64,000 nucleotides of DNA from Acidimicrobiaceae bacterium (GTDB lineage Bacteria > Actinomycetota > Acidimicrobiia > Acidimicrobiales > Ilumatobacteraceae), in contig JACJWF010000010.1 of the NCBI GenBank assembly GCA_020637295.1, positions 75,861-139,860 of the forward strand. Direction: 5' to 3'. The notes beneath the pieces are model-generated. The model did not search any database and was not told the DNA's origin. It was given only the letters and a program-made list of their open reading frames with translations. Shown piece after piece: positions 15,176 to 23,703 of this stretch. The stretch's first letter is position 1. The number at the start of each line of letters is the position of its first letter. The position numbers and the translations under genes are program-made.

Positions 15176-17653
15176 ATGCAGGCCATCTGGACCACTCGGC
15201 GGCGGGCAATCGTGACCGCCGTGGTAGCCGTCGCCCTTGGGGGTTCCCAGGGCGCGTCGGCGGCCCGCGTCACCACCCCCGTCGTGCCCGGCCGGCCCAC
15301 CGTGCCGGTGGCCGACGCCACGCTCACCGTGCCCGTCGCCGGCCAGCACCCGACGGTGTCGGCCGACGGTCGCTGGGTGGCGTACGAAGGTGCCCCGCAG
15401 GACGGCGACGCCCGCACCACCACCACCTATCTGCAGGACCGCGAGACCGGCACGGTGCAGGAGCTCACCCCGATGGTGGACGGCGTGCCCAGCGGCAACA
15501 CCGTCTGGCCGGTGATCAGCGGCGACGGCTGCACGGTCACGGTCATCACCGAGCTGCCGTACGACCTGTTCCGTGACGACAACGAAGGCTCCCGGTGGGA
15601 CGTCTACCGCACGGTGCTGCCCCACTGCGACGGCGACGGCGACTGGGAACTGGTGTCGGCCAAGGGAGCCGGGTTCGAGACCGCCGCCGGTGACGCCACC
15701 GATCCCCGCCATCCGCCGGCGGTGTCCGCCGAAGGCTCGGTGGTGGCGTACACCACGCGCCTCAGCGGCGCCGACGCCGATGTCGCCTCCGTCGAGTTGG
15801 TGGACCTCTCCGTGCCGCTCGGCGAAGCGGGTCGCACCCGCGCCGTCGCCGGCACGCCGCTCACCCCGCCATCGGGCACCTTCCGCTACCACGGCCTGCG
15901 CGAGCCGGTGATGAGCAGCGACGGGCGGTTCGTGGCCTTCACCTCGGATGCCTCGTCGGCGCTCGCCGTCCCGGAGTGGGGCACCGGCCCGCAGCCCGGC
16001 GGCTTCGCCTACAGCAACGTGTACGTGTGGGACCGCGAGAACCTCGATCGCAACACGGCGGTCCGCCGGGTGTCCGTACCTGCCGGGCCGGACAGCGGCG
16101 ACAGCTACAGCGCGGCGCTCTCCGGCGACGGCAGCACCGTGGCGTTCGTGTCCACCGCCACCAACCTGGTGCCGGGAGCCACCCTGCCCGCCTGCAACCC
16201 GGCGTGCGTGCCGCAGGTCTACCTGCTGACGCTGGACGGCGGGTCCATCCGTCTGGGCTCGCGCCTACCGGGCGACCCCACCCAGCCTCCGGTCGGCGTG
16301 GACGCCGCGGCCACCCAGCCGTCGCTGGACGCCACCGGCGCCGAACTGGTCTACGTCACCAGGGCCACCAACCTGTTCCCCAGCCGTGCCAGCGGCGTGG
16401 GTGGCGCGGCCGACGGCGACATCGTCCGCACGGTGCCTGCCCTGGCCACGGTGGAGCGCGTGTCCACCGGGGCGGACGGCCTGCCGGTTGCCGCGGCCAA
16501 CTCCCACCCCCACCTCTCCGCCAACGGCCGTGTCGTGGTGTTCGACACCCTGGCCGGGGCCGCCTGGGGCTCCCCCGTGGCCGGCCGGCAGGTGGTGGCG
16601 GTCACCACCTCGCCGTCGCTCGAACTGGCCGACCTGGACATGGGTACTGTCGCCGTCACCTTCCCCGGGCCGGAGTGGGTGCTGAACGTCACCAACGACG
16701 GCCCCTCGTCGTTCGTGCCGGCCGGGGTGGCCATCGACCAGCCGGACTTCCTGGTCAGCGGTGGCACCTGCGTGGAGCAAGCCGGCGTGGCCGTGCCTCC
16801 CGGCGGAACCTGCACCGTCACCCTCATGTTCATGCCGATGGTCGAGGGTGCCCAGGAGGCCACGCTCACCGTCGCCGAGGCCGGCGTGGAGATGGACGGC
16901 CCGGACGGCACCGTCGTCGCCGGGCAGGCCCGCGATGAGGACGGCACGGTCAGCGGCGACGCGCCAGACGCGTTCGGATCCGTGGCCATCATCGCCACGC
17001 TCACCGGGTTCGGTGGCGACCCCACCATGGCGCCCAGCCCGGCGGGCGCTCACTCCCGGCCGGCGCTGGTCGGTGTGCGTGCCGAGCCGATGCCGTTCAC
17101 GATCTACAACGTCGCCTTCAACCCGGTGCGGGTGAAGAGCGTGCGCATCCAGGGCACCGCCGCCGACGACTTCGAGGTGGTCGACGACGAGTGCACCGGC
17201 AGCAAGGTGGATGCCGGCGATTCCTGCCAGCTCTCGGTGGCGTTCACCCCCACCGCCGCCGGCCGCCGCAGCGCCATCGTGCGGGTCACCACCGATGACG
17301 GCGCCTACACCACGATGATCGTCAGCGGTGACGGCCACTATGAGCCGCGGGTGGCCACCAGTGCCACCACCATCGTCGCCGGCTCGCGGGTCAGTGTCAC
17401 CGGCACGGGCTACGCCCCGGGCGCCACGGTGACGGTCACCTGGGCCGACGGCTCCGGCCGCGGCGCCACGGCGGTCACCGACGACACCGGCACGTTCACG
17501 GTGGAGCTGGTGGTGCTGCCCTCGGCTCGCCCCGGTGCCCGCCGGCTGGTCGCCGCTGCCGGTGAAGGTCAGGTTGCCGTCACCGACGTGCTGGTGGTGG
17601 CCGCCGGCCGTTCCGCCGGCCCGGCGTCGCCCACCTGGCCCGGCCGCCCTTGA
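15176..17653 (+). CDS. Secreted beta-propeller and Ig-like repeat protein
   Basis: 825 aa. A basic N-terminus and hydrophobic run ending near GGSQGASAA make a Sec signal peptide. Residues ~50-430 hold TolB/PD40-like propeller blades (repeated motifs such as HPTVSADGRWVAYEG, PVMSSDGRFVAFTSD, AALSGDGSTVAFVS, PHLSANGRVVVFDT). After ~450 come two immunoglobulin-like choice-of-anchor-D modules, each with a conserved cysteine pair (GGTCTVTLMFMP; GDSCQLSVAFTPTAAG), then a final Ig-like fold (GTGYAPGATVTVTW). Likely a surface or extracellular binding protein. It starts 47 bp after hemD, in the heme direction but functionally unrelated. Confidence 0.82.
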   Translation: MQAIWTTRRRAIVTAVVAVALGGSQGASAARVTTPVVPGRPTVPVADATLTVPVAGQHPTVSADGRWVAYEGAPQDGDARTTTTYLQDRETGTVQELTPMVDGVPSGNTVWPVISGDGCTVTVITELPYDLFRDDNEGSRWDVYRTVLPHCDGDGDWELVSAKGAGFETAAGDATDPRHPPAVSAEGSVVAYTTRLSGADADVASVELVDLSVPLGEAGRTRAVAGTPLTPPSGTFRYHGLREPVMSSDGRFVAFTSDASSALAVPEWGTGPQPGGFAYSNVYVWDRENLDRNTAVRRVSVPAGPDSGDSYSAALSGDGSTVAFVSTATNLVPGATLPACNPACVPQVYLLTLDGGSIRLGSRLPGDPTQPPVGVDAAATQPSLDATGAELVYVTRATNLFPSRASGVGGAADGDIVRTVPALATVERVSTGADGLPVAAANSHPHLSANGRVVVFDTLAGAAWGSPVAGRQVVAVTTSPSLELADLDMGTVAVTFPGPEWVLNVTNDGPSSFVPAGVAIDQPDFLVSGGTCVEQAGVAVPPGGTCTVTLMFMPMVEGAQEATLTVAEAGVEMDGPDGTVVAGQARDEDGTVSGDAPDAFGSVAIIATLTGFGGDPTMAPSPAGAHSRPALVGVRAEPMPFTIYNVAFNPVRVKSVRIQGTAADDFEVVDDECTGSKVDAGDSCQLSVAFTPTAAGRRSAIVRVTTDDGAYTTMIVSGDGHYEPRVATSATTIVAGSRVSVTGTGYAPGATVTVTWADGSGRGATAVTDDTGTFTVELVVLPSARPGARRLVAAAGEGQVAVTDVLVVAAGRSAGPASPTWPGRP

Positions 17654-17674
17654 CCCGGCGGATCCCCCGGCCGC

Positions 17675-18889
17675 TCAGGCGTCCAGCAGCACGCCGCTGA
17701 CCAGCACCGTGGGGCTGCACGCGATGGCGGTGGGGTCGCCCACGCCCAGGCAGGTGACCGACACGGTGAGCTGCTCGTTGGCCAGGAACTCCAGCGGGGT
17801 CACCAGCGGCACCGGCACGTCGCTGTAGATGTTGGCGAGGTTGTAGGTGAGCAGGCCGTTGCTGTTGCGGCCGACGATCAGCGAGCCCTGGTCCAGCTGC
17901 GGGTTCTGGATGATGAGGTCCGTCACCCGCAGCACCTTGCCGGCCGGCACGGTGTACTGATTGGCGCCGGACTGGCCCACCGGGATGCTGAGCGGGAGTT
18001 GGAAGTTGACGATCGCCCCTTCGTCGTCGGCCACCGGCGCCACGGTGGTCTCCACGCCACCGCCGGCGTCCAGCGTTGTGGGGGTGACGTCGGTGGGCAT
18101 GGTGGTGGGCGGGGCGACCTCCCCGGCGGCACGGTCGGCCTCCTTGCGGATCTCCGGGCGCACCAGGCCGAACCACGCACCGGCCAGCAGGCCGGCCACC
18201 ACGGCGATTCCCGCCAGCCGGCCGAGCAGGCGCTCCGGCAGCACCGGCGCCTGCACGAAGGTGGCCGGCGACGAGGCCGTGGGACTGCCCGGCTGGTCGG
18301 CGTCGATGCGGAACGGGATGGTGCGCGGGCGGCGTTCCCACTGCAACCCGGTGGCCCGCAGCTTGAGCCGCACCAGCGTGCTGCCGCCCGGCTCGATGCC
18401 GGACGCGGGCGGGTCGAACTCGCCCTCCACCCGGCCGGACGGGTCCACGAGGTGGAGGCGGACGCTGGCCAGCGTGTTGCCCTTGTTCTCCACCATCATC
18501 TCGTAGCCGGCGCCGCGGCGGCCGCGCTGGGCCGGCTGGAGCACGTTGATCCGCCGGTCGTAGCTGCCACCGATGACGATGGTGGTTTCGGCCGTGGCGA
18601 TGTTGTCCGGGTCGCGCTGAGGGACCATGCGCACCGACAGCGACGTGGGACCGGCCGTGGTGCTGGGCAGCAGGGGCGGCCGGAGCATCACCTCCACGGT
18701 CTCCTGCGCGCCCCCGAAGAGGGTGAGTGTGGCCGGCTCGATGGTGGTGTACCCGGCAGCCATGCCCACCGGCGTGAGCACGAACGAGTCGGTGGTCTCC
18801 GCCAGGTTGACGATGGTGAGGCTGAGCACTGCCGTGGTACCGGGCGCGACCTCCACGTCGCCCTCCGCGAACCAGCCCTGTGCAGCCAC
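17675..18889 (-). CDS. Membrane-anchored Ig-like domain protein (COG1470-like)
   Basis: 404 aa with a GTG start. Residues 1-~200 form tandem beta-rich domains (LSLTIVNLAETTDSFVLTPVG; MMVENKGNTLASVRLHLVDP) like bacterial COG1470 proteins; one hydrophobic helix follows at about 225-245 (LLGRLAGIAVVAGLLAGAWFGL); the C-terminal ~140 residues, after a Thr/Pro linker, look like a second beta domain. No N-terminal signal peptide is visible, so the N-terminal half may be cytoplasmic and the tail outside. Convergent with the secreted propeller gene. Actual role unknown. Confidence 0.72.
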   Translation of the reverse strand: MAAQGWFAEGDVEVAPGTTAVLSLTIVNLAETTDSFVLTPVGMAAGYTTIEPATLTLFGGAQETVEVMLRPPLLPSTTAGPTSLSVRMVPQRDPDNIATAETTIVIGGSYDRRINVLQPAQRGRRGAGYEMMVENKGNTLASVRLHLVDPSGRVEGEFDPPASGIEPGGSTLVRLKLRATGLQWERRPRTIPFRIDADQPGSPTASSPATFVQAPVLPERLLGRLAGIAVVAGLLAGAWFGLVRPEIRKEADRAAGEVAPPTTMPTDVTPTTLDAGGGVETTVAPVADDEGAIVNFQLPLSIPVGQSGANQYTVPAGKVLRVTDLIIQNPQLDQGSLIVGRNSNGLLTYNLANIYSDVPVPLVTPLEFLANEQLTVSVTCLGVGDPTAIACSPTVLVSGVLLDA

Positions 18890-18907
18890 GACCCGGAACG
18901 CTACCCG

Positions 18908-20455
18908 TCAGCGGAAGCAGATCCGGTCGCGCCCGCCACGCTTGGCCTCCTGCAGCGCGTCCGCCGCGTCGGCCAGCACACGGGTGCGGTCCACCGGGGC
19001 GCTGCCCACGGCCACGCCGATGCTGGCCGTCAGCCGCAGGGCGCTGGGCAGGCCGTGGAAGGTGCGGGCGGCGACCAGTTGGCGAACGCGTTCGAACACG
19101 CTGCGGGCGTCACCGGGGGAGGTGTCGCGCAGCACCATCACGAACTCGTCGCCGCCGAGGCGGACCACCGCGTCGTTGCGCCGGCAGACCCGTTCCAGCA
19201 GGCCGGCCACCTCCTGCAGCACGCTGTCGCCGAGCAGGTAGCCGTACTCGTCGTTCACCTGCTTGAAGCCGTCGAGGTCGATGATGGCGACGCACACCGG
19301 CGCCGTGCCGTCCAGCGCCTCGGGAAGGAGTGTGTCCAGGTGCCGCCGGTTGGGCAGCCCGGTCAGGGGGTCGCTGGTGCTCAGCGCCTCCACCCTCAGG
19401 TGCTCCACCCCCAGGCGCACGTGCTCCCAGCGGGCGGCCCGTTCGTCGTGCAGGCGGCGAAGGGTGTCGCGCTGCTGGCGCTCCAACGCGGCCCGGGCGT
19501 CGTCGTGGCGGCCGAGCTCCCAGAGGATCTCCACCTCCACCGCCTGCAGCGGGCCGAGGTGGCCGGTGAGGTTCAGTTCGGCGCCGAGGGCGAGCGTGTC
19601 GGACACCAGGCCGAGCACCTCCACGTCGTGATCTGCCCGCCAGCGGGCGATCGCCTCGCCGGACATGGCGATCACCTGTTCCTCGATCATCCCGTGCTCG
19701 GAGGCCATCCGCCGCGCTTCCTTGGCGTCGTTGACGGCCGCCTGGTAGTGGCCGATCTCGGCGAGCATCATCGAGCGGTGGGCCAGGGCGGTGCACATCG
19801 ACATCACCTCGCGGGCACCGGCGGGGTCCAGCGCCGCGGTGGCGGCGTACACCCCGTCGTGGAGCAGGCGGTTGCGCTCCAGCACGTCCGGCTCGCGCTG
19901 GGCGGAGTAGTGGTAGGCGGACGTCATGCTGGCGTAGGTGAACTGGCGGTCGTCGTCGTTGTCGGCCACCCTCAATGCCCGGTCGAACAGTTCCAGCGAC
20001 GCCTCGGTGAACCCGGAGTGGGCGTAGGTGACACCCATGTTGTGGATGACGTCGTAGTTGGACGGCTCGTTGGGCAGCCGGTCCAGCAGGTACATCGCCT
20101 CGCTGAGCGCGTGGGCCGCCTCGGCCAGCCGGTTGGAGCGGACCAGGTGGTCGACGATCACCCCGAGGGCGTCGGCCAGTTCCGGCAGGTAATGCTCGTG
20201 GCGGGCCCGGTCGGCGATCACGGTCGCCAGCGCCGCCGCCTCGTCGTAGCACTCCACGGCCAGGAGGCAGCAGGCTTGCCGGATCTGCAGGTTCAGGCGG
20301 GCCTGCTCGTCCGGCGTCAGATCGGCCGCGCGGGCGAAGAGCAGCGCGGCCTCCTGGAAGCGGCCGGACCGGCGAGCGTCGATGGCGTCCTGCTGCAGCC
20401 GCTGGGCGCTGCGCTCGTCACCCGGGTGGTCGGTGACGCGGCGGGTGTCAGCCAT
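18908..20455 (-). CDS. Diguanylate cyclase with TPR-like sensor region
   Basis: 515-aa cytosolic protein. The first ~330 residues are alpha-helical TPR-like repeats (ALLFARAADLTPDEQARLNL; NMGVTYAHSGFTEASLELFDRAL). Residues ~350-515 form a GGDEF domain with DPLTGLPNRRHLD, IIDLDGFKQVNDEYGYLLGD and an intact active site RLGGDEF; an inhibitory RxxD site (RRND) sits exactly five residues before GGDEF. It should make cyclic di-GMP with product feedback. The ATG at 20455 is only 35 bp from the divergent hemB start. Confidence 0.88.
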   Translation of the reverse strand: MADTRRVTDHPGDERSAQRLQQDAIDARRSGRFQEAALLFARAADLTPDEQARLNLQIRQACCLLAVECYDEAAALATVIADRARHEHYLPELADALGVIVDHLVRSNRLAEAAHALSEAMYLLDRLPNEPSNYDVIHNMGVTYAHSGFTEASLELFDRALRVADNDDDRQFTYASMTSAYHYSAQREPDVLERNRLLHDGVYAATAALDPAGAREVMSMCTALAHRSMMLAEIGHYQAAVNDAKEARRMASEHGMIEEQVIAMSGEAIARWRADHDVEVLGLVSDTLALGAELNLTGHLGPLQAVEVEILWELGRHDDARAALERQQRDTLRRLHDERAARWEHVRLGVEHLRVEALSTSDPLTGLPNRRHLDTLLPEALDGTAPVCVAIIDLDGFKQVNDEYGYLLGDSVLQEVAGLLERVCRRNDAVVRLGGDEFVMVLRDTSPGDARSVFERVRQLVAARTFHGLPSALRLTASIGVAVGSAPVDRTRVLADAADALQEAKRGGRDRICFR

Positions 20456-20490
20456 GGAAACCACCGCCCCACCCACTACCGTGGCTGGCC

Positions 20491-21489
20491 GTGAGCTTCC
20501 CGATCTCGCGGCCCCGCCGGCTGCGCTCGTCGGCCGCACTGCGCGACCTGGTCGCCGACACCCGGCTGGACGTCCGCGACCTCGTCGCCCCGCTGTTCGT
20601 GCGCGAGGGCATCGACGCACCCCAACCCATCGCCTCGTTGCCGGGCGTGGTGCAGCACACCCGCGCCAGCCTCCGCCAGGAGGTGCGGGCACTGGCCGAC
20701 CTTGGTGTTCGTGCCGTGATCCTGTTCGGTGTCCCGTCCATCAAGGATTCCATCGGCTCGGAGGCCTACAACCCTGAGGGAATCGTGCAACTTTCCCTCC
20801 GTGATCTTGCCGAGGACGTCGGCGATCGGATGGTGTTGATGGCCGATCTGTGCGTGGACGAGTACACCGAGCACGGTCACTGCGGGGTGCTGGACGGCCC
20901 GGCGGGCGATCCGCGGACGTCGGTGGACAACGACGCCACGCTGGACGTCTACGCCCGCATCGCCGTGGCCCAGGCCGACGCCGGCGCCCAGGTGGTGGCC
21001 CCCAGCGGGATGATGGACGGGCAGGTGGGTGCCATCCGCGCTGCGCTGGACGCCGCCGGTCACCGGCAGGTCGCCATCCTCGCCTACTCGGCGAAGTACG
21101 CCAGCGGCCTGTACGGCCCGTTCCGCGACGCCGTGGATTGCGCCATCGCCGGCGGTGGCGATCGCAAGGCCTACCAGCAGGACTGGCGGCGGGGGGAGCG
21201 CGAAGCACTGCTGGAAGTGCGCGCCGACCTGGCCGAGGGCGCGGACATGGTGATGGTGAAGCCGGCGCTGGCGTACCTGGACATCATCCGGGCCGTGAAG
21301 GCCGAAGTGGACGTGCCTCTGGCCGCCTACCACGTCAGTGGGGAGTACTCGATGATCAAGGCTGCGGCCGCCAACGGCTGGATCGACCACGACGCAGTGG
21401 CCACCGAGCACCTCACGGCCATCAAGCGGGCCGGGGCGGACGTCATCCTCACTTACCTCACCCGCTGGTTCGCGGAGGCGCAGCAATGA
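20491..21489 (+). CDS. hemB: Delta-aminolevulinic acid dehydratase (porphobilinogen synthase)
   Basis: 332 aa with a GTG start. Condenses two ALA molecules into porphobilinogen. The Schiff-base lysines are in KYASGLYGPFRDA and MVMVKPALAYLDIIR. The metal-site loop reads DLCVDEYTEHGHCG: two of the three zinc cysteines remain and the middle one is Asp, intermediate between the all-Cys zinc and the Asp-type magnesium enzymes. It overlaps hemL by 4 bp (ATGA), so translation is coupled. Confidence 0.95.
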   Translation: MSFPISRPRRLRSSAALRDLVADTRLDVRDLVAPLFVREGIDAPQPIASLPGVVQHTRASLRQEVRALADLGVRAVILFGVPSIKDSIGSEAYNPEGIVQLSLRDLAEDVGDRMVLMADLCVDEYTEHGHCGVLDGPAGDPRTSVDNDATLDVYARIAVAQADAGAQVVAPSGMMDGQVGAIRAALDAAGHRQVAILAYSAKYASGLYGPFRDAVDCAIAGGGDRKAYQQDWRRGEREALLEVRADLAEGADMVMVKPALAYLDIIRAVKAEVDVPLAAYHVSGEYSMIKAAAANGWIDHDAVATEHLTAIKRAGADVILTYLTRWFAEAQQ

Positions 21490-22784
21490 CCCTTCCCCCC
21501 GGTGTGCCCGCCTCCAACGCCGAGGTGTTCGCCCGCTCCTGCGCCGTCATCCCCGGCGGCGTGAACTCCTCGATCCGCGCGTTCAAGGCCGTCGGCGGCA
21601 CGCCCTACGTGGTGGACCGCGCCGAGGGCCCGTACGTGTGGGACGTCGAGGGCACCCGCTACATCGACCTCGTGCAGAGCTACGGGGCGATCATCCTCGG
21701 CCACGCCCACCCGGCCGTCACCGGCGCGCTGGCCGCCGCCGCGGCCGGTGGCACGTCGTACGGCGCGCCGACCCCCGGGGAGATGCTGCTGGCCGAGGAG
21801 ATCTCGGCCCGGGTGCCCAGTTGCGAGCGGGTGCGGCTGATGAACTCCGGCACGGAGGCCACCAGCACCGCCGTGCGCCTGGCCCGCGGCTACACGGGCC
21901 GCGACCGCATCGTCATCTTCCACGGCAACTTCCACGGTGCCACGGACGCCTTGCTGGCGGCCGGCGGCAGCGGGGTGGCCACGCTCGGCCTGCCGGGCAC
22001 GGCGGGTGTGCCGGCCGCGGCCGTGTCCGAGACGATGGTCGTGCCGTACAACGTGGTGCCGCAGCTCGACGAGTCCGTCGCCGCCGTGTTCGTGGAGCCG
22101 GTGGCCGCCAACATGGGTGTGGTGGCGCCGGCGCCCGGTTTCCTGGAGGGCCTGCGCGCCGAATGCGACCGGGTCGGTGCCCTGCTGGTGTTCGACGAGG
22201 TCATCACCGGGTTCCGCCTCGGCACGGGTGGTGCGCAGGAACGCTTCGGGGTGCGCCCCGATCTCACCACGTTCGGCAAGGTCATCGGTGGCGGCTTGCC
22301 GATCGGCGCCGTGGGTGGGCGGCGGGAGATCATGGAGACCCTCTCGCCGCTGGGCAAGGTCTTCCACGCCGGCACCCTGGCCGGCAACCCGCTGGCCACC
22401 GCGGCCGGGCGGGCCGCGCTCGCCGAGTTGACGCCCGCGGTGTACGAACTGCTGGCCGGCCGGGCGGCGAGGCTCTCCACTGTGCTGCAGGCGGCGTGCG
22501 ATGCGGCGGGCTTCCCGGCCACCTTCCCGGTCGTCGGCACGCTGGTCGGCATGCACTTCGGGTCGGCGCTCGGCAACGGGACGGCCCCGACGAACTTCGC
22601 CGAGGCGACCACCACCGACGAGGCCGCGTACGCCCGCTTCTTCCACGCCATGCTGGCGGAAGGCGTGGCGCTGGCCCCCGGCGCGTACGAGGCCCTGTTC
22701 GTGGGCCTCGGCCACACGGACGACGTCATCGCCGCGATCGGCGCCGCGGCGGCCCGGGCCGCGCGGGTGGCAGCCGCCGCCTGA
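21486..22784 (+). CDS. hemL: Glutamate-1-semialdehyde 2,1-aminomutase
   Basis: 432-aa PLP enzyme turning glutamate-1-semialdehyde into 5-aminolevulinate, the product that HemB uses. Motifs: PGGVNSSIRAFKAVGGTP at the start, LMNSGTEATSTAVRLARG (phosphate loop), VFDEVITGFR (PLP-ring Asp), and the PLP lysine in TTFGKVIGGGLPIGAVGG; HAGTLAGNPLA follows. The ATG at 21486 overlaps the hemB stop. The complete C5 pathway to uroporphyrinogen is therefore present in this window. Confidence 0.96.
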   Translation: MTLPPGVPASNAEVFARSCAVIPGGVNSSIRAFKAVGGTPYVVDRAEGPYVWDVEGTRYIDLVQSYGAIILGHAHPAVTGALAAAAAGGTSYGAPTPGEMLLAEEISARVPSCERVRLMNSGTEATSTAVRLARGYTGRDRIVIFHGNFHGATDALLAAGGSGVATLGLPGTAGVPAAAVSETMVVPYNVVPQLDESVAAVFVEPVAANMGVVAPAPGFLEGLRAECDRVGALLVFDEVITGFRLGTGGAQERFGVRPDLTTFGKVIGGGLPIGAVGGRREIMETLSPLGKVFHAGTLAGNPLATAAGRAALAELTPAVYELLAGRAARLSTVLQAACDAAGFPATFPVVGTLVGMHFGSALGNGTAPTNFAEATTTDEAAYARFFHAMLAEGVALAPGAYEALFVGLGHTDDVIAAIGAAAARAARVAAAA

Positions 22785-22814
22785 GCCGGGGGCGCCTGCC
22801 CTACGCTCGCACCC

Positions 22815-23528
22815 GTGCGCCAGTTCTTCACGCTCCGGTTCTGGCTGACGCTCGCTGCGCTGGCCGGGCTGGCCCTCGCCGCACTGGCGGTGGCCCGCAG
22901 CCAGGAGGGCGACGCCGCTCCCACCGTGGTGGGTGAGGGCCGTACCTCGCGGCAGATGGACCTGGTGACGTGGGTGTACACGATCGTGCCCGGCGACGGC
23001 TTCGCCATGGTGGACGGGCGCACCACCGCTGACCTCGCCGTCGTGCTCGACGGCACTCGCACGATGCGCATCGTCAAGGGGACCGAAGGCGAGATCGACT
23101 GCCCGTCGCTCACCGTTCCCGGCCACTGCATGATCGCGGCCGACCTGCTGGGTGACGCGGTGCTGTGGTTCTCCATCGTCGAGGGCCGCCCCTCGGCCAC
23201 GCTGACGCTGCCGGCCGTGCGCGAGGTGCTCGACGACGGGTGGCTGCTGCTGGCCAACGGTTGGGAGGTTCGTCACGCCTCGGTGGTGGACCGCGTGTGC
23301 GACGACGACACCGCGTCGCTCACAGAGTTCATCCGCACCTTCGGCGACGAGGCCACCAGCACGTTCGACGTGGAGCGCCAGCAGGTGGTGAAGGTCACCT
23401 GCCCGCGAGCCACGGCCACCACGTCCACCTCCACCACGGTCGACCCGGGACCCACCAGCACGGGCCCGCTCGACACGGGCAGCACCCCGCTGGCAGGTGA
23501 GGAGACGCTCGACGACGAGGCCGGCTGA
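22815..23528 (+). CDS. Single-pass exported protein, unknown function
   Basis: 237 aa with a GTG start. Residues ~8-28 are a hydrophobic anchor or signal (FWLTLAALAGLALAALAVA). The middle is beta-rich with three cysteines (EIDCPSLTVPGHCM; DRVCDDD), and the last 40 residues are a Thr/Ser/Pro linker (TSTSTTVDPGPTSTG) typical of cell-wall exposed tails. No family recognised. Thirty bases after hemL and same direction, so possibly at the end of the hemB-hemL transcript. Confidence 0.65.
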   Translation: MRQFFTLRFWLTLAALAGLALAALAVARSQEGDAAPTVVGEGRTSRQMDLVTWVYTIVPGDGFAMVDGRTTADLAVVLDGTRTMRIVKGTEGEIDCPSLTVPGHCMIAADLLGDAVLWFSIVEGRPSATLTLPAVREVLDDGWLLLANGWEVRHASVVDRVCDDDTASLTEFIRTFGDEATSTFDVERQQVVKVTCPRATATTSTSTTVDPGPTSTGPLDTGSTPLAGEETLDDEAG

Positions 23529-23615
23529 GGAGGCGCCGGCGCACCGGCGCACGGACCCGGCGGAGTTCCACCAAGGACCCCGTCGTCCACCCCCACTAGG
23601 GACCACTGGCCGTGG

Positions 23616-23642
23616 TTGACATTTCCCGGTGGGTAGTAGAGT
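23616..23642 (+). promoter_or_regulatory. Candidate sigma-70-type promoter before the EAL protein
   Basis: TTGACA at 23616-23621 is a perfect -35 box; TAGAGT at 23637-23642 is a plausible -10 box, but the 15-bp spacer is short. Transcription would start near 23650, which supports the GTG at 23704 (behind GGAGG) as the start of the following gene rather than an earlier GTG at 23629. Confidence 0.45.
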
Positions 23643-23703
23643 GGCCAATGTTCCCGGCGGGCAGACCGTCCGCCGGGTCCCACACGCGGAGCGGGAGGTG
23701 GAC

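Noticed and set aside
18908..20692. Upstream extension of the GGDEF gene across the hemB start
   Set aside because: The added residues are Arg/Gly/Pro-rich antisense of hemB; the ATG at 20455 begins normal protein.
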